A stretch of 64,000 nt of DNA. Origin: Isoetes taiwanensis. Lineage: Eukaryota; Streptophyta; Lycopodiopsida; Isoetales; Isoetaceae. Made by a program: the position numbers and the translations under genes. The notes under the pieces were generated by a model. It did no database searches. It was not told the DNA's origin and saw nothing but the letters and a program-made list of their open reading frames with translations. Location: contig JAJEKV010000103.1 in NCBI GenBank assembly GCA_021234155.1, positions 2,234,001 to 2,298,000 of the forward strand, read 5' to 3'. Positions 46,601-56,033 of the stretch are shown here, one piece after another (within the stretch, counting starts at the first letter, position 1; every line of letters starts with the position of its first letter).

Positions 46601-48701
46601 ATGCAATTGGCATAATTTCGAAAACAAATGTCATGTTACCTTTATTTTTGAATGCATTTCCTTATGTCTGCTGTAAGTCAAGAGCGGAAATCAGCGTAGA
46701 AAGAATTATAATTCTCATTTCCAGCCTATGCTCATCCTCATTGGCGGCCTTAGCGAGTAATCTTCTAAATTGGCCGAAAGAATAATAATCATCATTTCCA
46801 GCCTATGCCAATTCCTATAAAGATCCAAAATGTATTAGTAAGAAATTATATACACCTGAATTTCAACCATTTTAAGGCCCCTAGTATAACTAGGGAACTG
46901 AGTTAGTGAAAAAAAAAACCTTTTAAATCTGTTCAAACAGACTTTTACCATCCATGGACTTTTGCAAAGACCACTTCAGGCCAATATGCAGCCTTAAGCC
47001 AAAACATGTGTAAATTTGACTTAAGCCTTAAAAATGGTTAACATTTATCAAAAGAAATTACCAGATTCTCTTTACGAATAACAATTTCCTCTTGTCAATC
47101 CAATTAAATTTCTTGTTCAATACATCATATTTATGCTCAGAAGAATTCAGAATTGACTAAAAAACAATATAAGATTGAAAATGAATGTTTAGAAATTCCC
47201 TTGTCTTTTAGCGGCTCAGCAGCCTTGTCAAAAATATGACTTCATTGTCATCGCGTCTTGTAGCTTCTCCAACTTGAATAAATGGGAAACATACATAGGA
47301 GCAAGAAATCCTGTTACCTGCAGTGAAACCAGAGGACAGTTAGCCTTAGAAGGGTAAGAGCCTAAGTCACTAACAGGTAAGCTACGGATTCTTTTAACAC
47401 AAGCGCAATAGACATGCATATTTATCAAGCATAGACCATATAAGTAACTCTGCTCTAAATAATGAACCTGCATGCCCTTCATCTTGCATTAAGATAGACA
47501 TGCGCTTCATCTTGCATGTTAAGATAAACACAATAGGTAGCTCTGCCCTAAATAATGAACCTGCATGCCCTTCATCTTGCATTAAGATAAACATAATAGA
47601 CATGCCCTTCATCTTGCATGTTAAGATAAACATAATAGACAGAGAAACACAATAGACATGAAAATTTTATCCGCAAAGAATGTCTAAGCTCCTGCCCTAA
47701 ATACTTAATCTAAGTGCATCCATAATTCTCCACATGCATGCCAATAGAGGTCGTTATATTCACTGTAATCTTCTCACCAAGTGGACAGAGCCAGATCTAG
47801 GTGCTAACCTTCAATTATTAACTATATCATCATTTATTGACCCTGCTCTCAGACCCAGCAGAGACCTCAAATACACCTTCTTTAGCTAAGCATAATGTCA
47901 GCTATAAAGCACAATGGAGAAATCCCATGCCGATCCCATAACTTAACTTAGCAAACTTAACTTAGCTGGAGCCAACTTAACTTGGCAAAGCAAAGTATCA
48001 AAGCATTGCCTTATGACAGTTCAGATACTATGTATTCCATATGGGACAACTTAATAGAATGCAAGATCAAATGGTAGCATAAGCCACCACAGATACATGC
48101 ATAATATCCCTAACAAATGCTATTAAGGCTGCGGTTTCTTATTATTCCCTTTGCGTAAGTCCATCACATGCTTGAGTTCATACAAAATCCTATTCAAACA
48201 TATTAGGCTCTTCATTATAGGCAAACATATTCGCAGTATCATGTTTTATGCAGCCCCTTATGCATACAAAATGTGTACTCTAAAGAATTAATCACTAAGC
48301 CAGCCAAAACTGATCTGAATTTCAAGCTTTATCATTATTTAAAACATATACTTCTTAGAAGCATTCAAAAATGAAAGTAGTCAGACCTGAGAGGCGCCTT
48401 TGTGCCAGCAATATTGCCTTCAATTTTGTTGAGATGTAATGTAAATTGCTAGTAGCTCCACCAATAGCTTGGTTAATCATATATATATATATATATATCT
48501 CAGCTTCTCTGCATTTCATGCTCGGCTTCGCAATCGTTATTAGATCCAGTTCCTCTGACCTCGCATTGAGCACTAGAGATTGGATCAGTTGCTTGCAATC
48601 CATTATCCACTGAATTTGCCAAGAAGTCGTCACATAATTGTCAACAGAGCCTATTGCTTGCAATTATCCACTGAATTTGCCATAAAACTCATCGTATAAT
48701 T
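34666..48701. repeat. Tandem array, ~3.2-kb unit, four full copies plus partial
   Basis: The landmark TCACTAACAGGTAAGCTACG starts copies at 34666, 37865, 41066, 44174 and 47367, giving periods of 3199, 3201, 3108 and 3193 bp; the fifth copy stops at 48,701 after 1,335 bp. Copies are nearly identical; copy 3 lacks ~82 bp after GCTCTCAGACC (near 41,553). Each unit includes two short CTTCATCTTGCAT-rich subrepeats, an (AT)n tract, CCCTAG-N5-CTAGGG, and the hairpin GCAACAAG...CTTGTTGC. Small frames recur in every copy (a 63-codon plus frame beginning MSLPSSLSL, and 79-100-codon minus frames) but show no domain, and they recur because the DNA does. I recognise no rRNA, snRNA, histone or other gene in the unit. 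Confidence 0.92.
36857..36950. repeat. Hairpin block inside array unit, related to foldback family
   Basis: CCTCCTACCGTAGG is followed ~45 bp later by GCAACAAGGAGAGTAGGACC and TTGTTGC, an 8-bp-arm hairpin. The same arrangement (CCTCCTACCGCAGG then a TGCTAGGT/ACCTAGCA hairpin) occurs at 63,118-63,196 and, inverted, at 48,700-48,770. It recurs in every array copy (about 40,047, 43,166 and 46,355). Confidence 0.5.
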
Positions 48702-48840
48702 GCTAGGTTCCCTACTCTACCTAGCATTATTACTGCAAGATTCCAAGGCCCTACTCCCGGCGGTAGGAGGTAGGCTCACATATATATATATATAAATATA
48801 AATATATATCCGGTAGGAGACGGATGGACTTAATCCCTAT
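48700..48840 (-). mobile_element. Foldback/MITE-like element at array end
   Basis: It starts with the hairpin TGCTAGGT-N10-ACCTAGCA exactly where the array stops, then GGCGGTAGGAGGTAGG, then a TATATATA/AAATATAAATATATAT tract and GGTAGGAGACGG. An inverted relative lies at 63,084-63,205. No coding capacity. Confidence 0.6.
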
Positions 48841-48913
48841 GCAAAAAAGGCAGTAAATATAGTGCGCCAAATAGAAGGATAAAAGCCTTGGCCACATCTT
48901 ATCCTGAAGATGG

Positions 48914-48938
48914 AAAAAAAAAAAAAAAAAAAAAAAAA
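48914..48938 (+). other. Poly(A) tract, A25
   Basis: 25 consecutive A preceded by ~75 bp of unique sequence. It may be the tail of a short retroposon, but no tRNA-like head or target duplication is obvious here. Confidence 0.6.
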
Positions 48939-49752
48939 GCTATGTTAAAGCTAATTTTGATTTATGAGGCATAGAGTATCTCTAAGTTCAAAAGTATGAC
49001 TATTGTCCGATTTGCTAGCTTTCTAATCGATTTTCCTAAGAGCTCAAAGACCACACCGCCTCAATTCATAGGGTTGTTTAAAACTAGGAGCCAAATCTTT
49101 ATGGCATAGACTGAGTATTTCTGAGGAGATCTCCCATGACTGAATATGCTGTCATGGCCTCTTTAAAAATACAGTGCATATGTAAACCTGTAAATTAACA
49201 TACTGCAGAGTTGTAACTTTAAGCCATTTAACAAATCCAAACATGGCCCAACATTCTGCTGGTAGAAATATTTTCTATGGTATTGTAGCGCTTCTTCTTT
49301 GAGATTAACGAAAATTTTCAAGGTCACGTCATTTAAATACTGTTGTAGTGCACATTTACATACCTCCTAAAGGTGAGTGGCCAGAACTTTTTGCTTCTAG
49401 AAGTTTATTCTAAGGAATATTCGTGCTGCTTTCATAACTAATAAAATAAAAAATAATAGAAGAGCATACCTACCTAAAAGCATGAGTTCATTAAAGATTG
49501 GAGGTCGGATCTTTGGGGTCCTCAAGACGAAGATGCTATTTCTTCTTAGTGGTCTCAAGTCTGGAGGCTGGCAAACGAAATTAATGCCCGACGGCACCAA
49601 ATGCAGATTTATTGCAGGCGCCTAATATCAATGGCATCAATTACAAGGTATTTTTTGCCTTTGTCAAAATTTGTAAACTCGGTTGCGCTCTTGCATGCTT
49701 GGCCGGCAAACCCATTTGGAAAACCTTGTGGAGGCTTTGATCTTCTTGCATT
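48939..49752. other. Intergenic DNA, no recognised feature
   Basis: AT-rich with small overlapping frames on both strands at 49,397-49,750 that are antisense to one another. No motif is seen. Confidence 0.5.
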
Positions 49753-50025
49753 ATGGGGCCAAAACGTGGAGCAGGCAGACCACCCGGTTCCAAGAACAAG
49801 AAGGGGACAAAAGCGGATTTCAACAACAGGAAGATTATTGTCAAAAATAAAAATACAGAGGCTGCCAATGTCATTCGTAAGTGCTTGCAAATCGCTGCAA
49901 ATGCTAGAGCTGGAGCGTCTAAGGAGAACCAGGAGCCTATATACAACAATCCTGTGACTTTTGCAAAGCCTGGAGACCATAGCATCATGGATCTGGACGA
50001 AGCACATCATGAGGTTAATTCATAG
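49753..50025 (+). CDS. Small AT-hook-like basic protein (hypothetical)
   Basis: A 90-codon frame starts MGPKRGAGRPPGSKNKKG, containing a good AT-hook core (GRP flanked by basic residues) at residues 7-18. The GRPPGSKNK form is the one seen in plant AT-hook nuclear-localised proteins, which bind the minor groove of AT-rich DNA. The remainder (NVIRKCLQIAANARAGAS, then a Pro/Asn/Asp-rich tail) has no second domain; the PPC/DUF296 domain of that family is absent. It may be a first exon, a small DNA-binding protein, or part of a transposon protein. Both strands are open here, which lowers confidence. Confidence 0.4.
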   Translation: MGPKRGAGRPPGSKNKKGTKADFNNRKIIVKNKNTEAANVIRKCLQIAANARAGASKENQEPIYNNPVTFAKPGDHSIMDLDEAHHEVNS

Positions 50026-51635
50026 ATGTTTAGTTTGAATTCAAGGGCACTTAATTCCTGGAAACAGTTGTAGAGGGCTTCAATGCAGATTCCAGCCCCA
50101 TTTGCTGCCTTGAAAACCATAATACATGTCCGAATCTTTCTCTAAAACACTTATGAAAGTTATATGATGCATGTCCATAAGCTTTCTGCCATTAATAATA
50201 TGCTGATTTCTAGATCTTGGTTTAATTTTTTCATACAGTAAGGTGATCACTGTTGCACCGTTCTACTATCAAGGGTTTCAGTTAGTATTCCAGCTATCTA
50301 TCATAAACAAAACATTTGAATTTGCTGTTCTATTTTATGCCAGGACATAACATGTACGGCTGAATTCTTCACCATGTTTCTGTTATGTTAGAAAACCATT
50401 TCTTAAGACTAAACTAACAGGTAACAGGGCATGGAACATGGCTATGGATGGAGTGATTCTTTAAGCATTATCACGAAATTTTTACTTGGTTCTAGATGTA
50501 TTAGGGGCTTTGACATCTAGCTAAATTCATGGTTAACATCAAGCTGGATATTTAAATTACTAGTTTGTTTACTATGCACATCCATCTGCATCTATAAATT
50601 TAAAGGAGCCGGATAAAAACCGGGGATTCCTCCCTTGCTTACCTGACGGCCCTCTCCTCTTTACCAAGTTTTTGCTAATGTAGGTCTGGTTGGCTGCAGG
50701 TAACGTGGAGCTCCCCCCTTTACTGAATTTTATGGATGCGTAGGATGTATGAACTGTGGACGATTTGCAAATACTCTTCAAATGGGAGCTACCATTTTGA
50801 CAAAAGGATCTACTTTCCGTTTCCTACTACTTTCTAGAAATATGATTATGCATCTCTAAATTCCTGTTTTGACAACATGCTTTGCTTAAAACCCTCTACA
50901 AGGGCATCTGAAATTGGTATTGCAGCAGCATGTTTTTCTGCTATAACACTCTGAAATATATCTGAAAATAGCATTTTGGATGCATAATAGGTCATTGTAA
51001 CATTTTGAGGAGATTAAAACATGGTTGCACTGGAAATGCCTAGTTTTGTGCATCAATTACGTGATGGATATAAGAAAAACGTACACTAAATGGCATGATT
51101 GATCTAAGAATACAAACACTGAAGTTAAATTAGTAATGCAGGGGACTAATTTATGATAAAATTGGGAACGTCTACATATTATTGCTTGAAAGCCATGGGC
51201 TTGTATGAGTTAAGACTTAAAAGTGAAAACTTGAAGTATGGCTGTATTACTAAGGTGAAATAATAAGGCATGAGTCAAACAGGAGGTTAATGATTTACTT
51301 GCATCACTAATATCTATGAAAATACCAGATTTAGATGTTGAGAAAATAACGGATTTAGTTGCTGGAAACAAGCATATAATGGCAGCTAGAATTGGGTCTT
51401 CACCTCTCCTTTTTCTTAATAGTTATACTTTAACTTAGCTGCAAATCTGGCTGAAATTTCTGAACTACTATAGATAAGCACAAGATATGGAATTGGGGTC
51501 GCGCAAAAACTTGGAACTACATCCAAGCGTACAGACCAGTAAACCTTGCCATGTACATAATGAATGGTCCGACGATGCATTATAATTAATTTGAACTTTG
51601 ATTGTACTTTGTTCACATGAATAATACTCAGAGAG
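50026..51635. other. Intergenic DNA, no recognised gene
   Basis: Ordinary AT-rich sequence; frames such as 50572-50781 minus and 51416-51616 minus lack motifs. No repeat structure is evident until the inverted-repeat arm at about 51,640. Confidence 0.5.
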
Positions 51636-51639
51636 AGCT

Positions 51640-51745
51640 CAGGGCCTGGGTAGTGCCAGGGCAGAATTTCTCATGCTTTGACGGAGTGGTCAAGTGTGGA
51701 GTAGAAGGCTTAGGCTAGATTAGATCCTAGCAGAAGGAAAGTATA
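51640..51745 (-). repeat. Inverted-repeat arm (left) around the TTCTAGAA block
   Basis: Read on the minus strand it carries ACTTTCCTT, TCTAATCTAGCC, GAGAAATTCTGCCCTGGCAC and CTACCCAGGCCCT, matching in order the plus-strand sequence at 53,067-53,172 and 63,571-63,672. The inner end adjoins a TATATATATA tract, as does the right arm. Confidence 0.7.
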
Positions 51746-51835
51746 TATATATATATCTACGGTGCATGTTCCTACGGAGCAAGTTCCAATTTTAGCATGT
51801 TTTAGATTTACTTAGATTTGTATGAGATTGTCTTA

Positions 51836-52644
51836 GTTCTAGAATATTATAGCTAGAACATTCTAAAAGGTTCAATGTTCTAGGAGATTTCGACATTCTA
51901 GAAAGTTCTAGAACATTTTAGAAGGTTCTAGAATAAGGGTTCTTTATATTTCAATTTTTGGACATCAAAGCGCCTACAACTTTCTAGAGCATTCTAGAAC
52001 TTCAATCTAGAATTTTCTAGCAAAAAACCAGAATGTTTATTCCCATCTGGATAGCTTCTTTATATACTGAAAAAAAGAGGCTCTTTTTTGCATCTATGAT
52101 GTGGGATATATGTGCAAACCCTAAATTCTAGAATAGGTTTTTCTAGAATAAAGTTCAAATTTCGTAACTTTTTTTTACCTTTTACAAGATTTTACTACTT
52201 TTTTTTTATTGTTCTAGAAGGTTCTATATTCTAGAATAGATTCTTCTAGAATAAGGTTCAAATTTCGTAACTTTTTTTTTTACCTTTTACAAAATTTTAC
52301 AACTTTTTTTTATTGTTCTAGAAGGTTCTAGATTCTAGAACCCCCTGATTCTAAATTCTTCTAGAATCTAGAAGGTTCTAGAAGTTTCTAAGTTTTTCTA
52401 GAACATTCTAGAAGTTCTATGAAGCCCCTGAATTTTCCAGAACATTCCATAATTTTTGGAACATCCTAGAACATGTAGAGCATTCTAGAACTCCAATCTA
52501 GAATTTTCTAGCCAAAAACCAGAATGCTTATTCCCATCTGGATGGCCTCTTTATATACTGGAAAAGAGGCTCTTTTTTGCATCTATGCATGTGGGATTTA
52601 TGTGCAAACCCTAAATTCTAGAACCATCCTAGACATTCTAGAAT
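51836..52644. promoter_or_regulatory. Dense array of TTCTAGAA / heat-shock-element-like pentamers
   Basis: Roughly 19 exact TTCTAGAA octamers lie within ~810 bp, many joined in the 5-bp phase of a heat shock element (alternating nTTCn and nGAAn). Best runs: 51,895-51,934, eight contiguous pentamers with one mismatch, and 52,365-52,414, ten pentamers with two mismatches. A ~165-bp block (51,987-52,131) with TTCTAGAA words followed by a TTTATATACTG TATA-like box is repeated at 52,477-52,620, and a ~105-bp unit is duplicated at 52,127-52,340. Known: HSF trimers bind such arrays, and some plant retroelements carry them. Inferred: this could act as a heat-responsive control region. It may instead be a palindromic satellite that resembles HSEs by composition. 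Confidence 0.6.
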
Positions 52645-52713
52645 TATTAGGGTTCCAGGTAACCTTAACAAGAAAAAAGCACACCTATATTTCTGAATGG
52701 AATTATGGAAAGT

Positions 52714-52774
52714 TGGTTAAGGGGTTCCCCCCAAACCCCCCTTGTGGGGGTGAGGGGGTCAGGGGTTCAATTCC
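52714..52774 (+). ncRNA. tRNA-like internal promoter, probable SINE head
   Basis: A B-box-like GGTTCAATTCC at 52,764-52,774 sits in a T-arm-like fold (AGGGG TTCAATT CCCCC) and an A-box-like TGGTTAAGGGG lies 40 bp upstream. Between them CCCCC-TTGT-GGGGG pairs but with a 4-nt loop, so it is not a functional tRNA. A decayed tRNA-derived SINE head is the likeliest reading. Confidence 0.4.
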
Positions 52775-52858
52775 CCCCTAACGCAAAAAAATTTTGGGTA
52801 AAATTTGGGAGATCCCCAAACAAATGGACGGTCGAGATGGGCCACCAGAGAGCCGCCA

Positions 52859-52958
52859 AGAAGCTTCTAGAAGCCACCAGATCCGACGGACGAGATTGCA
52901 AGGGAGCAAACTGACGGCCAAGATCTGAGGGGGGTGAATATAAAGAAGCTTCTGGAAG
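52859..52958 (+). promoter_or_regulatory. Two perfect heat-shock-element trimers
   Basis: AGAAG CTTCT AGAAG at 52,859-52,873 and AGAAG CTTCT GGAAG at 52,944-52,958 each fit nGAAnnTTCnnGAAn exactly. Both sit in a duplicated context ending in AAGCCAC. GAATATAAAG precedes the second. No coding region follows directly; a (TA)n tract begins 15 bp downstream. Confidence 0.55.
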
Positions 52959-52972
52959 CCACTCCTAATAAT

Positions 52973-52984
52973 TATATATATATA

Positions 52985-53066
<82 letters not shown>
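52973..53066. repeat. (TA)n microsatellite
   Basis: About 94 bp of almost pure TA with one CTGA interruption near the start. At the paralogous place near 63,567 only TATATA is present, so it expanded here. Confidence 0.9.
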
Positions 53067-53067
<1 letters not shown>

Positions 53068-53172
53068 TTTCCTTTGCCTAGGGTCTAATCTAGCCAAGTC
53101 CATACTCCTAACTTGGTCACTTAACAGGAAGCTAGAGAAATTACGTCACGGCACTACCAGGGCCCTAAACCA
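53062..53172 (+). repeat. Inverted-repeat arm (right) around the TTCTAGAA block
   Basis: Contains CTTTCCTTTGCCTAGGGTC, AATCTAGCC, GAGAAATT and CACTACCAGGGCCCT, the inverted counterpart of 51,640-51,745. It is also the start of the segment duplicated at 63,567. Confidence 0.7.
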
Positions 53173-53403
53173 AATGAGTCCAACAAGAATACTAAATAAG
53201 CTCAATATTAGATCAAGTCGTTTCATTACTTTCACATTCAGGCTACCTAGTAGAGGGTTGATTTCTCAAGCCCCAAAACTATGTGTCCTTAATGAAAAAC
53301 TGTTACAAGCGATTCTTAAGCATATCTCAACACTTAACATTTAGGGATATTTAGTCGAGGGCTGATTTCTCAAGCCCCAAAACTATGCATCCTTAATGAA
53401 AAG
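53063..53403. repeat. Host segment, copy 1 left part (interrupted by LTR element)
   Basis: 341 bp that match 63,567-63,908 nearly base for base; differences lie mainly at CTG/CAG sites. Copy 1 continues after the retrotransposon at 60,824. Internal direct repeat: CTCAAGCCCCAAAACTATG occurs twice in each copy. The last five bases, AAAAG, are the target duplication. Confidence 0.88.
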
Positions 53404-54016
53404 TGTTTGGGGTCCCGCCTGGGGGATCGCTGAGGGGATGATCTGCGTGAGATCCTTGAAGTCCGGCGGGAGGTAAATCCCGAGGCACTCTTGTCACGCG
53501 GGATTTTTGCTATGAGAGGAAAAGAACAAGAAAACTTCAGATAAAACAAAGAATTGCAATACACAATGAAACACACAAGACACTTGTGGAGAAACACGGC
53601 AATCCATTGATCAAAACAAGTGTACAATGAAGGCTCAAAAGAAGCTTGTGAGCGACCGGCATATGCGCTCTGTAGTGACACAAAAGAACACTCACGAACC
53701 CTCCTTTTTGAAGGAGCAAAAATGCTACAATATATAGGAACACGGGGTGGCCTACGGGCCTGAATCGATCCTCATCATGACAGCGTGCTCCACTACTTGG
53801 GCACTCGAGCAGAACTGAGCTGTCCTTGGCCGTGCTATCAGACAAGTAGTGGCCCGCGTGGGTCCTACCTTTGGGTCTTACGCTTCTTGGAGGAGCTTTG
53901 ACCCCGCCCGTGGCGCCTTGTGGATCCCTCTTCTTGGACACCGCAGGTGGCCGGTGGGGCCCTCGCCCTCATGCAGCAAGTATAGACACGGTGGTGCGCG
54001 AGGCCGGGGGCTAACA
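53404..54016 (-). repeat. LTR (downstream/3' copy)
   Basis: 613 bp, TGTTTGGGGTC to GGGGCTAACA on the plus strand. It contains ACAATATATAGGAACACG near 53,728, which on the minus strand gives a TATA-like CCTATATATTG. Confidence 0.88.
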
Positions 54017-54026
54017 CTCCCCTACC
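54017..54026 (-). other. Polypurine tract
   Basis: On the minus strand it reads GGTAGGGGAG directly before the LTR start TGTTAGCC. Confidence 0.7.
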
Positions 54027-54110
54027 AAACTACACTTATTGGCTCCGATGGGGAGCTGATCGTTCGGGAGTTAGGGGGTGTATAAACTTCGATCGCAGGG
54101 GAGGTGATCG

Positions 54111-54482
54111 TCATTTGGAGTGGTCGCAGGCTGTGGGGCTTCCGCATCCTCCGAGTGGAGTGCCCCGAGTAAAAGGCGGATGCTTGACATGATAGGGGTT
54201 TTCCCAATTTTTGTTTAGTTTAGGATTTGTTCGGGTGAAAAATCCCACAAATAATTGTAGCCCGGGCAATTTTGTACATAATAGAAAAGTGTTTCTCATA
54301 AATTTGTACAAGTGGTATCTTGTTGTAAATTTTGTTCTTGAGCTAAGGATCTTTGCGGCGAGGGTTTGAAATTTCTTGAGTCGAAATCCATTGACTAATG
54401 TAGGAAATGGAGTGCCATTCAATGCTTGTAATTGTAAAACTCGGGATGTGGTATCTCGGGAAATTTTGTATGGTCCCACCAT
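54111..54482 (-). pseudogene. Pol integrase C-terminal tail
   Basis: Minus frames read FYDFRYQQHPGKLKL (54,343-54,675 frame) and then VGPYKISRDTTSRVLQLQAL (54,111-54,482 frame) and VNGFRLKKF, the GPY/F-type C-terminal tail of gypsy integrases that binds DNA. Two frames are needed, so it is disrupted. Confidence 0.7.
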
Positions 54483-54688
54483 CGAGCTTGAGTTTGCCGG
54501 GATGTTGTTGATATCTAAAGTCGTAAAAAGAAGAACTAAGTCGCCAATTTGAAAAGTTTTGTTTTGATGTGTTTGTCATGCCATTGTTTTTGTAGTTGTT
54601 TGCCTTGTTGAAGTCTAAGAAAAGCATCTCTTGAAGTTCATCCAGTTGTTCGGTTGATAAACTTCGTTCTTGCAAAGCTGCTGATGGA

Positions 54689-55509
54689 TTATGTTACATT
54701 TGCTAACCGAAATTTGAGTGAGGGTAAAATGAACTCAAAAGGCATAAGAGCCTCTTGGCCATACACAAGTCGAAAAGGTGTTTGACCGGTTGCTACTTTG
54801 TATGTTGTATTGTAAGCCCATAAAGCTGTAGGTAACTTATCTTGCCAATCTTTTCTTGTAGGATCACAAATCTTTTTGAGAATGTGGATAAGCACCTTGT
54901 TTGTGCTTTCAGCCAAGCCATTACCCGCGGGGATAGTAAAGGCGTGCTTTTTACGTGATGAATGTGCGGATAGTTAGTGAGTTCAGCAATAGTGTGATTG
55001 ATGAAATGAACTCCACGATCACTAACTAATTCTAAGGGACATCAAATCGGCGTGATGATGTTCTTGTAGAGAACCTTAGTTTGTACTAGCGGCCGTGTTG
55101 TCAGGTAGAGCTGCAGCTTCAGCCCATTTGGTTGCATAGTCCGTGAAGACTAGAATGTAGCGTGCCCTAGTGTTGATTGCAGGTGGGTCCATGGGACCAA
55201 CAAAATCCATACCCCATTTGGCAAAGGGGAGGCGTGGCTATTGGCGTGGCGGCGGAGCGTCCGCGGGCCGTGGGTCTACCAAGCCTCGACAAACATCTGC
55301 GTCGCGTGTGTATTTGTGAGCATCTTTGAAAAGCGTGGGCGGTAATACCCGGCAAGGAGGAGTTTCCTTCTTTGTGTTGTCTCATTGAAATGACCTTTGC
55401 GCCAAGTCCTTCCGTGGGCTTGTTTGACTAGATCGGGGACTTCGTGAGGAAGAACACATCGTCGGAGCACATTGTCTTTGCCACATTTATAGAGATGGCC
55501 GGCAACCAT
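54689..55509 (-). pseudogene. Pol integrase zinc-binding and catalytic core
   Basis: The 55,276-55,509 frame (GHLYKCGKDNVLRRCVLPHE, then VKQAHG and GHFNETT) covers the HHCC region. Across about 55,140-55,210 the minus strand gives the start of the core, with MDFVGPMDPPAINTR-like residues spread over frames. The 54,689-54,916 frame carries AESTNKVLIHILKKI (catalytic Glu region: the usual N-E-spacing helix), DWQDKLPTALWAYNTTYK and TPFRLVYGQEALMP, highly conserved in plant gypsy integrases. Several frame breaks. Confidence 0.8.
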
Positions 55510-56033
55510 CGTATAATCTCGTGCCAGCGAAGGAATTGTTGTTTATCGCGAAGTTGTCTTTACGGAAGGCGTGGGGTCACTTGGCGGGGAGTGCGCCCGT
55601 GAGGAGAAAGCGTTGATAGTCGTGGTACCAATGAGGCGTGGCGGTGACCGAGGAACAGTTGAGCATCCGGGGAAGGGCATCGTGAACTCCTTAGAGGGAT
55701 CATCCGTGTGTATCGCGTGAAAGATAGTCGGGGACCGTGTGGTGGCGTCGGCTTGTGAATAATGTCAAAGGGGCAAACTCTTGCAATATCAATATCCATC
55801 GAGCAATTGGCCCGTGGGGTTTGGCTTATTGATTAAATATAGAAGAGCTTGATGATCCACATAAAAGCGAATTTGACTACCAAGAAGATAGTGTCGTAAA
55901 GCGTTGTACACAAAGATAAGGCCAAGGGCTTCCCTTTCCGTGGCGAATAGTTGCGCTTCAGCGGGATTGAGTTTTTACTGGGCGTATCGATGGGGCTTGT
56001 CTGATTTGGTGCATACTCTTGAGCTAGAACGGC

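Noticed and set aside
34666-48701. Recurring 60-100-codon frames in each array copy
   Set aside because: Conservation is explained by near-identity of the DNA unit; frames lack domains and vary in length with single indels.
53937-54207. Plus-strand frames at the LTR/internal boundary of the second gypsy element
   Set aside because: Antisense to the element and crossing its polypurine tract and LTR end.
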